Source: Thalassospira sp. MCCC 1A01428 (GTDB lineage Bacteria; Pseudomonadota; Alphaproteobacteria; Rhodospirillales; Thalassospiraceae). Taken from it: a stretch of DNA of 54,356 nt. The stretch covers positions 1-54,356 of the forward strand of contig NZ_JFJZ01000032.1 in the NCBI RefSeq assembly GCF_002115825.1. Reading direction: 5' to 3'. Under the pieces are notes generated by a model, which saw only the letters and a program-made list of their open reading frames with translations, was not told the origin of the DNA and searched no databases. Below, in pieces: positions 8,811-17,390 of the stretch; position 1 is the stretch's first letter; each line of letters starts with the position of its first letter. A program made the position numbers and the translations under genes.

Positions 8811-8820
8811 TGGTATACAA
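8811..8820. promoter_or_regulatory. Putative GntR operator 2
   Basis: TGGTATACAA, matching operator 1 at nine of ten positions, 124 bp before the matP start. It is well placed to overlap or lie near the operon promoter. Confidence 0.62.
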
Positions 8821-8943
8821 AAACAGATAGACAGCATGCCAGAAATCTGTAACGCTTTCTCTCATGGCGAAAAGCGCCACAACAAAAAAGCGCACAACGC
8901 GCATTGCGATTACATGAAACGCAGCTTCATCCGGGAGGATTTG

Positions 8944-9951
8944 ATGAAGATTTTTAATGCTACTTTGAAAGCATCTGTGGCAGCTGTTGCCCTGGCCGCC
9001 ACAGCTTTTGGCATGTCGGGTATTGCCTCGGCCACGACCCTTAAACTGTCGCACCAATGGTCAACCAGCGATGTTCGCAACAAGGTTGCCGAAATCATTG
9101 CTGACGAAGTCAAAGCTGCCGATGTTGATCTGGAAATCCAGATTTTTCCGTCCGGTTCGCTGTTCAAAGCCAAAGAACAATGGACCCCGATGGAACGTGG
9201 CCAGCTTGACATGATTGTTTACCCGCTGGCTTATGCCGGTGGTCGCCACCCTGAATTCAACCTGACGCTGATGCCTGCCCTGATCAAAAACCACGATCAC
9301 GCCAACCGCATGAACAAATCTGAATTCATGGCGCGTCTGGAAAAAATCCTGAATGACAGTGGCGTTGTCACGGTTGCCCATGGCTGGCTGGCCGGTGGTT
9401 TTGCCTCGACCAAGGGCTGCATTCGCACCCCGGACGATGTGAAGGGCCTGCAAATTCGTGCCGCAGGCAAATCGTTTGAACAGATGTTGCAGGGGGCTGG
9501 TGCCTCCATCGCCGCGATGCCCAGCTCGGAAATTTATCCTGCCATGCAAACCGGCGTTCTCGATGCCACCAACACAAGCTCATCCAGCTTCGTTTCCTAT
9601 CGTATTTACGAACAGGTAAAATGCTATACCCCGGCCGGTGCCAACGCCCTTTGGTTCATGTATCAGCCGGTTCTGATGTCCAAGAAAAGCTATGACGCGC
9701 TGAACGACGCGCAAAAAGAAGCCCTGGCTGCGGCTGCGAAAAAAGCCGAGGCATTTTATGATGCCGAAGGCCGGAAGGAAGACGAGACCAGCGTTAAGGT
9801 CTTTAAGGAAAACGGCGTTGAAATCGCCGATCTGACCGACGAAGACTTCCAGAAATGGCAGGATCTGGCAAAGAAAACCTCCTATGCCGAATTCGTCAAG
9901 GAAACCCCGGGTGGTCAGGAACTTCTTGATCTGGCCCTGTCGGTGAAATGA
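8944..9951 (+). CDS. matP: TRAP substrate-binding protein, probable malonate binder
   Basis: 335 aa. A Sec signal peptide (MKIFNATLKASVAAVALAAT ending near GIASA) is followed by a DctP-type periplasmic protein beginning TLKLSHQWSTSDVRNK. The arginine in VKGLQIRAAGKSFEQML is the conserved carboxylate-binding position of the family, and SSEIYPAMQTGVLDATNTS is the matching downstream motif. The start at 8944 has GGGAGG at 8934-8939. Malonate specificity is inferred from co-transcription with matA and matB and from the regulator, not from the sequence itself. A strong hairpin follows the stop, which could raise its level relative to the membrane subunits. Confidence 0.85.
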   Translation: MKIFNATLKASVAAVALAATAFGMSGIASATTLKLSHQWSTSDVRNKVAEIIADEVKAADVDLEIQIFPSGSLFKAKEQWTPMERGQLDMIVYPLAYAGGRHPEFNLTLMPALIKNHDHANRMNKSEFMARLEKILNDSGVVTVAHGWLAGGFASTKGCIRTPDDVKGLQIRAAGKSFEQMLQGAGASIAAMPSSEIYPAMQTGVLDATNTSSSSFVSYRIYEQVKCYTPAGANALWFMYQPVLMSKKSYDALNDAQKEALAAAAKKAEAFYDAEGRKEDETSVKVFKENGVEIADLTDEDFQKWQDLAKKTSYAEFVKETPGGQELLDLALSVK

Positions 9952-9958
9952 TGTTTTT

Positions 9959-9984
9959 CCGGCGTCGCACAGCTGCGACGCCGG
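9959..9984 (+). other. Intercistronic stem-loop after matP
   Basis: CCGGCGTCGCA (9959-9969) and TGCGACGCCGG (9974-9984) form an 11-bp perfect GC-rich stem with a CAGC loop, seven bases past the matP stop. There is no U-tract, so it probably protects the upstream message or only partly attenuates, setting binding protein above permease levels. Confidence 0.7.
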
Positions 9985-10040
9985 ATTTCCCGACACGCGT
10001 TTGAGGGTCCATACCTGTTAATATAAGCGGACAGGCAACT

Positions 10041-10075
10041 TTTATGGGTGCGAAATACAAGCAAAAACCCATAAA
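10041..10075 (+). other. Second inverted repeat in the matP-matQ gap
   Basis: TTTATGGGT (10041-10049) and ACCCATAAA (10067-10075) form a 9-bp perfect inverted repeat around a 17-nt loop, in the middle of an unusually long (240-bp) gap inside the operon. Its role is unknown. Confidence 0.5.
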
Positions 10076-10191
10076 TCGAAACATCCCCGATCAAGGAATT
10101 TAACGGTGGTCCCAGCCCCCGAACAGTTGCCCCTCGATCAAGCAATGTCTCCGTATTAACAGGCCTGGACCTTAACATAAGGAGGCCACGC

Positions 10192-10899
10192 GTGAACAAC
10201 GCAGCCGTTCATTCTACGTCGCTTCCGATTGACATGCCCGACCCGCACGGGAGTACCCGGATTGTGCAGACCAAATCTTCAAATTCACCTTTTCCGCCGC
10301 CACCCGATATAGAACCGCTGCCGGAAAAGTCGCAAAATTCAACGACGCATTCTGATCGCACCACCCCACCAAAAGGCGGCGCTATCGGGGCCTTTATTCA
10401 CGGCGTTCACATGCTGTCAAAAATTTGCGGTGCCGCCTCGGCAGGCATGTTTACGATTGCCATGCTGATTATCTGCCAACTGGTTTATATGCGCTACGTG
10501 TTAAACGCATCCACCGTCTGGCAAACCGAAGCGGTTATTTTTCTGATGATTGGGGCCACACTGGTTGGCCTGCCTTATGTGCAAATGATCCGCGGCCATG
10601 TAAATGTTGATTTGCTGCCGATGTATTTAAAACGCGGTAATCGCAAAATTCTGGCTGTGATCATTTTGCTTCTGGGCCTGGCGATCAGTGCGCTGTTTGG
10701 ATTTTACGGTATCGAACTGGTTATCGAAGCCCATAATGGCGGCTGGCGTTCGGAAACAGTATGGGGTGTTGCTCTTTGGAAACCCTATAGCGCACTTCCG
10801 ATTGGTTTTTGCCTGCTGTTTTTACAGTTTCTGGCCGATCTTTTGGGCCTGATCACAAACCGTACCACCCCGTTTGATATCCCCGAAGACGCCGTATAA
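10192..10899 (+). CDS. matQ: TRAP small permease DctQ-type, malonate system
   Basis: 235 aa with a GTG start set by GGAGG at 10181-10185. The first ~65 residues are proline- and polar-rich (SPFPPPPDIEPLPEKSQ) and absent from ordinary DctQ proteins. Four membrane helices follow, with DctQ features WQTEAVIFLMIGATLVGLPYV and IRGHVNVDLLP. It should form the membrane complex with MatM and receive substrate from MatP. If a start nearer the membrane domain were used the protein would have typical DctQ length, but no better ribosome site is evident. Confidence 0.84.
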   Translation: MNNAAVHSTSLPIDMPDPHGSTRIVQTKSSNSPFPPPPDIEPLPEKSQNSTTHSDRTTPPKGGAIGAFIHGVHMLSKICGAASAGMFTIAMLIICQLVYMRYVLNASTVWQTEAVIFLMIGATLVGLPYVQMIRGHVNVDLLPMYLKRGNRKILAVIILLLGLAISALFGFYGIELVIEAHNGGWRSETVWGVALWKPYSALPIGFCLLFLQFLADLLGLITNRTTPFDIPEDAV

Positions 10900-10911
10900 G
10901 GAGAGCACCTG

Positions 10912-12231
10912 ATGGATCCCTTGCTTCTTGCTGCCCTTGTCGGCATTGCAACCACCCTTGTTCTTTTCTCCGGCATTCCGGTGGGCATTGGCCTTCTGGT
11001 GATCAGCGTCGGTTTTATCATGATTTTCGATGGTGTCGGCTCGCTGCCGCTGCTGCCTGAAATCCTGTTTGGCAAACTCGACAGTTTCGAGGTTCTTGCC
11101 ATTCCCATGTTTATTCTAATGGGTGCCGTTGTGGCATCGTCCCGCGCCGGGGGTGACCTTTATTCCGCCCTTGATCGCTGGCTTACCCGCGTTCCCGGCG
11201 GGCTGGTCATTTCCAACCTTGGGGCCTGCGCCATTTTCTCGGCCCTGTCAGGTTCGTCGCCTGCAACCTGTGCGGCCATTGGCAAAATGGGCATTCCGGC
11301 CATGCGCCAGCGCGGTTTTCCCGATACGGTTGCCGCCGGGTCAATTGCCGCAGGCGGCACGCTGGGTATTTTGATCCCGCCCAGCGTCACCATGATCATT
11401 TATGGTATTTCCACCGAAACCTCGATCGGGCGGCTGTTTTTGGCCGGGTTAATGCCAGGCCTGATGGTGACGGCCCTTTTCATGACCTGGTCGATCTACT
11501 CCACCTGGCGTCAGGGCCATGCCGGCACCGCGCTGGCATCTGTTTCCTATAGCTGGAAAGAAAAATTTGAAATCCTGCCGCGTATCCTGCCGTTTCTTGT
11601 AATCATTGCGGCGGTTTTGTTTGCGCTGTATGGCGGTGTTGCCACCCCATCTGAAACAGCAGGTGTTGGCGCGCTGTTCTGCCTGCTGACTGCGGTTGTG
11701 GTTTACCGGATGTGGCAGCCTTCCAAACTGTGGCACATCCTGCGCGATACCACCCGTGAATCGGTCATGATCCTTCTGATCATTGGGGCAGCCGGTTTGT
11801 TTAGCTATATGCTGTCCAGCCTGTTTATCACCCAGTCGATTGCCCACTGGATTTCCGATCTTGATGTTAATCGCTGGGTCTTGATGGCGTTCATCAATGT
11901 ATTCCTGTTGATCAGCGGTTTTTTCCTGCCGCCGGTCGCCGTAATCCTGATGTCTGCGCCCATCCTGTTGCCCGTTATCATCAGCGCCGGCTTTGACCCC
12001 TACTGGTTTGCCGTAATTCTGACGATCAATATGGAAATCGGCCTGATCACGCCGCCAGTTGGTTTGAACCTGTATGTCATCAACGGCATTGCCCCCGACA
12101 TTCGCCTGCAAACCATCCTGAAAGGGGCCATGCCCTATGTCGCGTGCATGATCGTTGCCATTATCATTCTCTGTATCTTCCCTGAAATTGCCACCTGGTT
12201 GCCCAATGCCATGATCGGAGGAGGCCGCTAA
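10912..12231 (+). CDS. matM: TRAP large permease DctM-type, malonate system
   Basis: 439 aa, the normal DctM size. Features include FSGIPVGIGLLVISVGF, LAIPMFILMGAVVASS, SGSSPATCAAIGKMGIPAM, the conserved AAGGTLGILIPPSVTMIIYG loop, and INMEIGLITPPVGLNLYVING near the end. It is the channel subunit of a Na+-dependent TRAP importer. It sits 12 bp after matQ with an AAGGAGAG ribosome site. Its last stop base is the first base of the matA start (TAATG), implying coupling between transport and metabolism genes. Confidence 0.92.
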   Translation: MDPLLLAALVGIATTLVLFSGIPVGIGLLVISVGFIMIFDGVGSLPLLPEILFGKLDSFEVLAIPMFILMGAVVASSRAGGDLYSALDRWLTRVPGGLVISNLGACAIFSALSGSSPATCAAIGKMGIPAMRQRGFPDTVAAGSIAAGGTLGILIPPSVTMIIYGISTETSIGRLFLAGLMPGLMVTALFMTWSIYSTWRQGHAGTALASVSYSWKEKFEILPRILPFLVIIAAVLFALYGGVATPSETAGVGALFCLLTAVVVYRMWQPSKLWHILRDTTRESVMILLIIGAAGLFSYMLSSLFITQSIAHWISDLDVNRWVLMAFINVFLLISGFFLPPVAVILMSAPILLPVIISAGFDPYWFAVILTINMEIGLITPPVGLNLYVINGIAPDIRLQTILKGAMPYVACMIVAIIILCIFPEIATWLPNAMIGGGR

Positions 12232-13553
12232 TGTCTGGAATTTCTGTTCGCAACTGGATTTCATCCATTGCCGACCGCGGGCGTGAATTGCTTGATCTGC
12301 CTTTAAGCACCCCGCAGGACCCGTTCCTGCGGCTGGCAACCCTGTGTCATGATCTGGTGTCGCAAAAAGGCGAAGCACGGGGCACTGCCCTTGCCCGTGA
12401 AGTCGTGCGTGGCTGGGAAAACCTTAAAGAAGACGACCATTTGCGTTTTTTCGAAATGATGCAAAACGAGTTTTCAGCCGATCAGGCCGCCGTTATTGCC
12501 GCAGCCGATGCCTATAAAGCCGATCCAAATGAAATTAATCTGGCGGCATTAACACAGGCATCGGAACCTGACCGCCAGGAATTATTGCGCCGGATCAACA
12601 TGGCACCGGGGGGGACACGTGCCATTGTCGATATGCGTAATTCCCTGCTAAATCTGATCAAGACCAACCGCCATCTTGAACCGTTAAATGCCGATATGCA
12701 GCATTTGCTGACCAGCTGGTTTAATCGTGGCTTTCTCGAACTGCGTCATATCGACTGGGAAACCTCGGCATCAATCCTGGAAAAACTGATCCGCTATGAA
12801 GCGGTGCATGAAATTCAGGGCTGGGATGATTTGCGACGCCGACTGGCCGATGACCGCAAATGTTTTGCCTTTTTCCACCCTGCCATGCCCGACGACCCGC
12901 TAATTTTTGTCGAGGTCGCCCTGGTACATGGTCTGGCAGACAGCGTGCAGGCCCTGCTGGCCCCGGAAATTGACGAAACGGCGCAATCCAAAGCCAACAC
13001 CGCCATTTTCTATTCGATCAGCAATTGCCAAACCGGGTTACGCGGTATTTCATTTGGCAATTTCCTGATCAAACAGGTGGTCGAGGAACTGAAACGCGAA
13101 TTTCCCAAGCTGGACCAGTTCGCAACCCTGTCACCCATTCCCGGTTTTATGGGCTGGTTACGCACCCGGCAAAAGTCAGACAATGACGATGCCAAACAGG
13201 CGGCCGAAATATTGGCAGCAATGGAAGATCACAGCTGGGTAAATGATAGCACGCGCGCCGACGCCCTTAAAAAACCCACCTTGCAACTCTGTGCGCGCTA
13301 CCTCGCCCATGCAAAACGCGGCAAATCCCCGTTGGACCCCACGGCCCGCTTCCATCTGGGCAACGGGGCACGGCTGGAACGCCTGAACTGGATGGGCGAT
13401 ATCTCGACCAAAGGCTTGCGCCAGGCAGGCGGGTTGATGGTAAATTATGCCTATCATCTTGATAATATTGAACGAAACCACGAATCACTGGTCAATGACG
13501 GCAAAATCGCCGTATCGCGCGCCGTATCGCAGCTTGCCGGTAACCAAGGATAG
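12231..13553 (+). CDS. matA: Malonyl-CoA decarboxylase
   Basis: 440 aa. It converts malonyl-CoA to acetyl-CoA and CO2 in the cytoplasm without cofactors. The N-terminal helical domain (RLATLCHDLVSQKGEARGTA) is followed by the GNAT-like catalytic domain with YSISNCQTGLRGISFGNFLI, LDQFATLSPIPGFMGWL and FHLGNGARLERLNWMGD. The serine of TLSPIPGF (~residue 300) and histidine of FHLGNGA (~residue 375) correspond to the catalytic pair of the MLYCD family. It overlaps matM by one base and ends 6 bp before matB, so it is firmly in the operon. Confidence 0.94.
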   Translation: MSGISVRNWISSIADRGRELLDLPLSTPQDPFLRLATLCHDLVSQKGEARGTALAREVVRGWENLKEDDHLRFFEMMQNEFSADQAAVIAAADAYKADPNEINLAALTQASEPDRQELLRRINMAPGGTRAIVDMRNSLLNLIKTNRHLEPLNADMQHLLTSWFNRGFLELRHIDWETSASILEKLIRYEAVHEIQGWDDLRRRLADDRKCFAFFHPAMPDDPLIFVEVALVHGLADSVQALLAPEIDETAQSKANTAIFYSISNCQTGLRGISFGNFLIKQVVEELKREFPKLDQFATLSPIPGFMGWLRTRQKSDNDDAKQAAEILAAMEDHSWVNDSTRADALKKPTLQLCARYLAHAKRGKSPLDPTARFHLGNGARLERLNWMGDISTKGLRQAGGLMVNYAYHLDNIERNHESLVNDGKIAVSRAVSQLAGNQG

Positions 13554-13559
13554 CCTTCC

Positions 13560-15086
13560 ATGTCAGAAAACCTGCTTAACGAATTTATCAAACGGTTCCC
13601 GGCCGATCGCTCGCGCCCTTTCCTCACAGAATATGACGGATCAGACGTTAGCTTTGCCGACCTTTTAAACCGCACCGGGCGCTATGCCAGCGTTCTTGCC
13701 GGTCATGGTGTAATCAAGGGCGACCGCGTTGCCGTTCAGGTCGATAAATCGTCCGATGTGATTGCGCTGTATCTGGCCTGTTTACAACTTGGTGCCATTC
13801 ATTTGCCACTCAACACCGCCTATACCGGCGATGAAATTGCCTATTTCCTTGGCGATGCCGCCCCGCGCGTTTTTGTGTGTCGCCCTGACCGGCTGGAAAC
13901 ATCACAGACACTTGCCGCACAAAATGATGTTGCTGCCGTGCTGACCCTTGGCACAAATGGCGATGGTTCCCTTAACGACGAAGCCGCCACAGCCACGGCC
14001 TTAGCCGATATTGCCGATGTTACAAGCGACGATATTGCAGCAATTCTTTACACATCGGGCACCACCGGGCGCTCCAAGGGGGCCATGCTTAGCCACGGCA
14101 ACCTGACCTCGAACGCGCTGACCTTGCACAAGGCATGGGGTTTTCAACCCGATGATGTGCTGTTGCACGCCCTGCCGCTGTTTCATACCCACGGGCTGTT
14201 TGTTGCGGTCAATATCATGCTGCTTAATGGTGGCAAAATCATCTTGCTGTCGAAATTCGATGCCGACGATGTTTTGGAACGCCTGCCAAAATCAACTGTG
14301 CTGATGGGCGTCCCCACCTTTTATACCCGCCTTCTCGCACATCCCGGTTTTAACCGCGATGTTGTGTCAAACATGCGTTTGTTTGTTTCGGGCTCGGCCC
14401 CGCTTCTGGCTGAAACCCACGACCAGTTTTTCGAGCGTACCGGTCTTAAAATTCTTGAACGTTATGGCATGACCGAAACCTGCATGAACACATCCAACCC
14501 GTTGGATGGCGAACGCCGCCCCGGTGCCGTTGGCCCAACACTTCCCGGCATAGAAGCCCGCGTTTGCGACAAGGATGGCAATATTTTGCCGCACGGCGAA
14601 ATTGGTGTGCTGGAAGTCCGTGGCCCCAACGTGTTTAAGGGGTACTGGCAAATGCCTGAAAAAACCGCGTCGGAATTTCGCGCCGATGGCTTCTTTATTA
14701 CCGGCGATCTGGCAACACTGGGCGATGACGGTTACATCACCATTGTTGGGCGCGACAAGGACCTGATCATTTCGGGCGGCTTTAACGTCTATCCCAAGGA
14801 AGTCGAAGAAATCATTGGCGACTATGACGAAGTGGGCGAAGTCGCTGTCTTTGGTTTACCCCACCCCGACTTTGGCGAAGCGGTTGCTGCCGTTATTGTC
14901 CCGGCCAGTGCCAGCGGGTTTGATGAACAGGAAATTATCAAACGCACCCAGGACAAACTGGCAAAATTCAAGGTTCCCAAGCGGATCTGGACAATTGATG
15001 AATTGCCCCGCAACACCATGGGTAAAGTGCAAAAGGCCCAGTTGCGCTCTCAATATGCCGAAACCTTTACGGGCGGCAAAAACTGA
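13560..15086 (+). CDS. matB: Malonyl-CoA synthetase
   Basis: 508 aa acyl-CoA synthetase of the adenylating superfamily. Motifs seen are the P-loop-like ILYTSGTTGRSKGAM (~residues 160-174), YGMTETCMN (~303), the hinge region GRDKDLIISGGFNVYPKEVE and the C-terminal LPRNTMGKVQKAQL with the catalytic lysine (~487). MatB joins malonate (or methylmalonate) to CoA using ATP. Co-transcription with malonyl-CoA decarboxylase and a TRAP importer makes malonate the best substrate call. It is the last operon gene, with a terminator 65 bp after its stop. Confidence 0.94.
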   Translation: MSENLLNEFIKRFPADRSRPFLTEYDGSDVSFADLLNRTGRYASVLAGHGVIKGDRVAVQVDKSSDVIALYLACLQLGAIHLPLNTAYTGDEIAYFLGDAAPRVFVCRPDRLETSQTLAAQNDVAAVLTLGTNGDGSLNDEAATATALADIADVTSDDIAAILYTSGTTGRSKGAMLSHGNLTSNALTLHKAWGFQPDDVLLHALPLFHTHGLFVAVNIMLLNGGKIILLSKFDADDVLERLPKSTVLMGVPTFYTRLLAHPGFNRDVVSNMRLFVSGSAPLLAETHDQFFERTGLKILERYGMTETCMNTSNPLDGERRPGAVGPTLPGIEARVCDKDGNILPHGEIGVLEVRGPNVFKGYWQMPEKTASEFRADGFFITGDLATLGDDGYITIVGRDKDLIISGGFNVYPKEVEEIIGDYDEVGEVAVFGLPHPDFGEAVAAVIVPASASGFDEQEIIKRTQDKLAKFKVPKRIWTIDELPRNTMGKVQKAQLRSQYAETFTGGKN

Positions 15087-15150
15087 CTTCCCGGTGATCT
15101 ACCGGCACGGTGCGTTGAGCACCTGCCGATAACATTGTTTCACCTGACTG

Positions 15151-15187
15151 CGCCGGGCAACAATTGCTGTTGTCCGGCGTCTTTTTA
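15151..15187 (+). terminator. Rho-independent terminator of the malonate operon
   Basis: CGCCGGGCAACA (15151-15162) pairs with TGTTGTCCGGCG (15168-15179), 12 bp with one G-T pair, loop ATTGC, followed by TCTTTTTA. It also shows that the qor reading frame does not begin upstream of it. Confidence 0.9.
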
Positions 15188-15239
15188 TCGGCTCCAATAC
15201 GGCCATCCTTATTGTGATCCTTTTGCGGAGAACTGCCCC

Positions 15240-16226
15240 ATGACCGCACTAAACGCCCGTCAGATATTAATTGAAGCCCATGGCCCCGCCAGCAACATGG
15301 CCGTTAAGGAAGTTTCCCTGCCTGCGCCCGGACCAAACGAAGTTCGCGTTCGCCATACGGCCATCGGCTTTAATTTTATCGATGTCTATCAGCGCAGCGG
15401 GGCCTATACCCTGCCCTTGCCCAGCCCGTTGGGCCACGAGGCCGCCGGTATCGTCGAGGCCGTTGGCAATAATGTTACCGATTTTGGTATTGGCGACCGG
15501 GTTGCCTATATGAATGCCGGGCTGGGTGCCTATGCCGATATGCGCAATGTTAGCGCCGAAAAACTTGTTCCCCTGCCCGATAATGTGTCCGACGAAGCCG
15601 CTGCCGCCCTGATATTTAAGGGAATGACAGCGCAATATTTGCTTAAACACACCTGCCCGGTCCAGGCGGGGGACATGGTGATTGTTCATGCTGCCGCCGG
15701 TGGTGTCGGCCAAATCCTGTCGGGTTGGGCCAAGGCACTGGGTGCTTTTGTGGTTGGTACAGCAGGGTCAGACGAAAAATGTGCCATTGCAAAAACAGCA
15801 GGGTGCGACATTGCGATAAATTATCGCCACGAAAACTGGGTGGACGCCCTGTTGGCCGCCACCAATGGGCGCAAAGCCCGCGTGGTTTATGATGCCGTTG
15901 GCAAGCATACCTTCATACATTCGCTGGATCTGGCCCAACCGTTTGGCATGGTGGTTCTTTATGGGGCGGCATCTGGCCCCGCCCCCGACATTGCCCCCGA
16001 AATACTGAACAAAAAGGGCTGCCTGTTTTTAACCCGCCCATCGGTATTCCCGCATAATGCCGAACAAAACCGTTTTCGGGCCAATGCCGCCGATTTGTTT
16101 GATGCAATTGGCCGGGGCTACGTCAAAGCAGGCATTGGCGCACGCTTTCCCCTTGATGAAGCTGCCAGGGCCCACGAACTGGCCGAAAGCCGGTCCAGCG
16201 CCGGACCAATTTTGCTGATCCCCTAA
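15240..16226 (+). CDS. NADPH:quinone oxidoreductase, zeta-crystallin type MDR
   Basis: 328 aa, the normal size for QOR-type medium-chain reductases. The GroES-like N-terminal domain has AIGFNFIDVYQRSGAY and PSPLGHEAAGIVEAVG. The NADPH fold follows with MVIVHAAAGGVGQILSGWAKALGA, and GDRVAYMNAGLGAYADM links them. The catalytic zinc ligands of alcohol dehydrogenases are absent, as in quinone reductases. It catalyses one-electron quinone reduction or a related enone reduction in the cytoplasm. The ATG at 15240 has CGGAG upstream; a longer frame from 15135 would include the matB terminator and was rejected. Confidence 0.9.
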   Translation: MTALNARQILIEAHGPASNMAVKEVSLPAPGPNEVRVRHTAIGFNFIDVYQRSGAYTLPLPSPLGHEAAGIVEAVGNNVTDFGIGDRVAYMNAGLGAYADMRNVSAEKLVPLPDNVSDEAAAALIFKGMTAQYLLKHTCPVQAGDMVIVHAAAGGVGQILSGWAKALGAFVVGTAGSDEKCAIAKTAGCDIAINYRHENWVDALLAATNGRKARVVYDAVGKHTFIHSLDLAQPFGMVVLYGAASGPAPDIAPEILNKKGCLFLTRPSVFPHNAEQNRFRANAADLFDAIGRGYVKAGIGARFPLDEAARAHELAESRSSAGPILLIP

Positions 16227-16256
16227 ATACAACTGACCAACCTGTTTTATCCATCT

Positions 16257-16295
16257 TTCCCCGTTATTCGCGCCACGATTGCGGATAACGGGGAA
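16257..16295 (+). other. Hairpin between the two MDR genes
   Basis: TTCCCCGTTATTCGC (16257-16271) pairs with GCGGATAACGGGGAA (16281-16295), 15 bp with one T-G pair, 9-nt loop. It has no T-run afterwards, so terminator function is uncertain; it may stabilise the upstream message. Confidence 0.55.
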
Positions 16296-16364
16296 CCTTC
16301 TGGCTGTTCGCGATCAAACGCATTAGGGTGTCCCAAAACCAACCCGACAACAGGCAGCATTTGA

Positions 16365-17315
16365 ATGGATAATTCGGCCCTATGGTATCGACAGTTTGGT
16401 ACCCCGGAAGATGTTCTGACCTTTGAAACCAGGGCCCTAAAGCCACTGGCGGGTGGCCTTGCCCGCGTGCAAATGCTGGCAGCCCCCCTTAACCCGTCCG
16501 ATCTGATCCCGATCACCGGCGCCTATCGTCACCGGATCAGTCCGCCGCAAATTGCCGGGTACGAGGGCCTGGGGGTCGTCACCGAAATATCGGCCAGCAC
16601 CGCCTGCCCGTTTAAGGCAGGGCAACGCGTTTTACCATTACGCGCCAACGGCACATGGCAAAATTACGTCGATGCCGATCCGGCATGGATGGTTGCTGTG
16701 CCCGATGATATCGACGATGAAATTGCCCTGCGCGGCTATATCAATCCGTTAGCGGCATGGTTGATGCTGGATTTATGGCCAGTAAAGGACAAACACATTG
16801 TCGTCACGGCAGCGGGATCGTCCTGTGCCGGGTTGCTGATCCAGTGGGCAATCGCAAACGGGGCCGCCTCGGTACATGGCATATATCGCAGCGCGTCACG
16901 CAAGGCAGAAATCGTGGCCCTTGGTGCCACCGCAATTGATATGACCAATCAACCGGCCATCGAAACGCTCGCCGCACAGACCGATATTGTGTTTGATGCT
17001 GTCGGTGGTGATCTGGCCCGTTTGCTGCTGGGGCATATGCCACAAGGATCATCGCTGGTTTCTTACGGGTTGCTATCGGCTAAGCTGTTTGCCCTGCCGG
17101 AAAATGCCCACGCCAAAATCCACCGCTTTCATTTACGGGACCGGCTGGAAACGGTATCACCGGCAAAATGGCAAAGCTGGTTTGATCAGCTTTGACCAGT
17201 GCTGCGCGCTACATTCCTGCCGCCATTGGCAATTTACGATTTTGCCAACTGGCAAGCTGCAATTGAATATTTCAACCAGCCCGGCCGCGCCGAAAAACCG
17301 GTTTTGCAGTTTTAA
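16365..17315 (+). pseudogene. MDR-family (enoyl reductase-like) gene with in-frame TGA
   Basis: The frame reads 276 aa to a TGA at 17193-17195, then continues in the same frame for 39 more codons to TAA at 17313-17315. The total of 316 residues is the usual family length. The continuation begins PVLRATFLPPLAIYDFANWQ and ends PGRAEKPVLQF, which is exactly how MDR reductases end (a helix with a W-x-x-A pattern, then PGR-x-x-K-hydrophobic). So a single premature stop interrupts an otherwise intact gene. Upstream features are normal: AAPLNPSDLIPITGAYRH, PQIAGYEGLGVVTEI, and the nucleotide site IVVTAAGSSCAGLLIQWAI. It resembles 2-enoyl-thioester reductase or quinone reductase MDRs. A recent nonsense mutation, a sequencing error or UGA readthrough (the next base is C, a leaky context) are all possible. 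Confidence 0.8.
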
Positions 17316-17390
17316 TCTGGAACCCCTCCGATTTAGTCCCGTTAAACGTCTACGGCCCCGTTCCCATCCAATCACCACAAGGAAACATTT

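Larger units (their letters stand above)
8629..8943. promoter_or_regulatory. Divergent control region of regulator and malonate operon
   Basis: 315 bp without a gene. It holds two near-identical operator candidates centred on GTATAC (8656-8665, which falls in the regulator's leader, and 8811-8820, upstream of matP) and the strong GGGAGG ribosome site for matP at 8934-8939. Promoter hexamers could not be assigned reliably. Confidence 0.7.

Noticed and set aside
11449..12378. 309-codon minus-strand frame opposite matM
   Set aside because: Antisense shadow: highly polar and repetitive composition, and matM carries clear DctM motifs on the plus strand.
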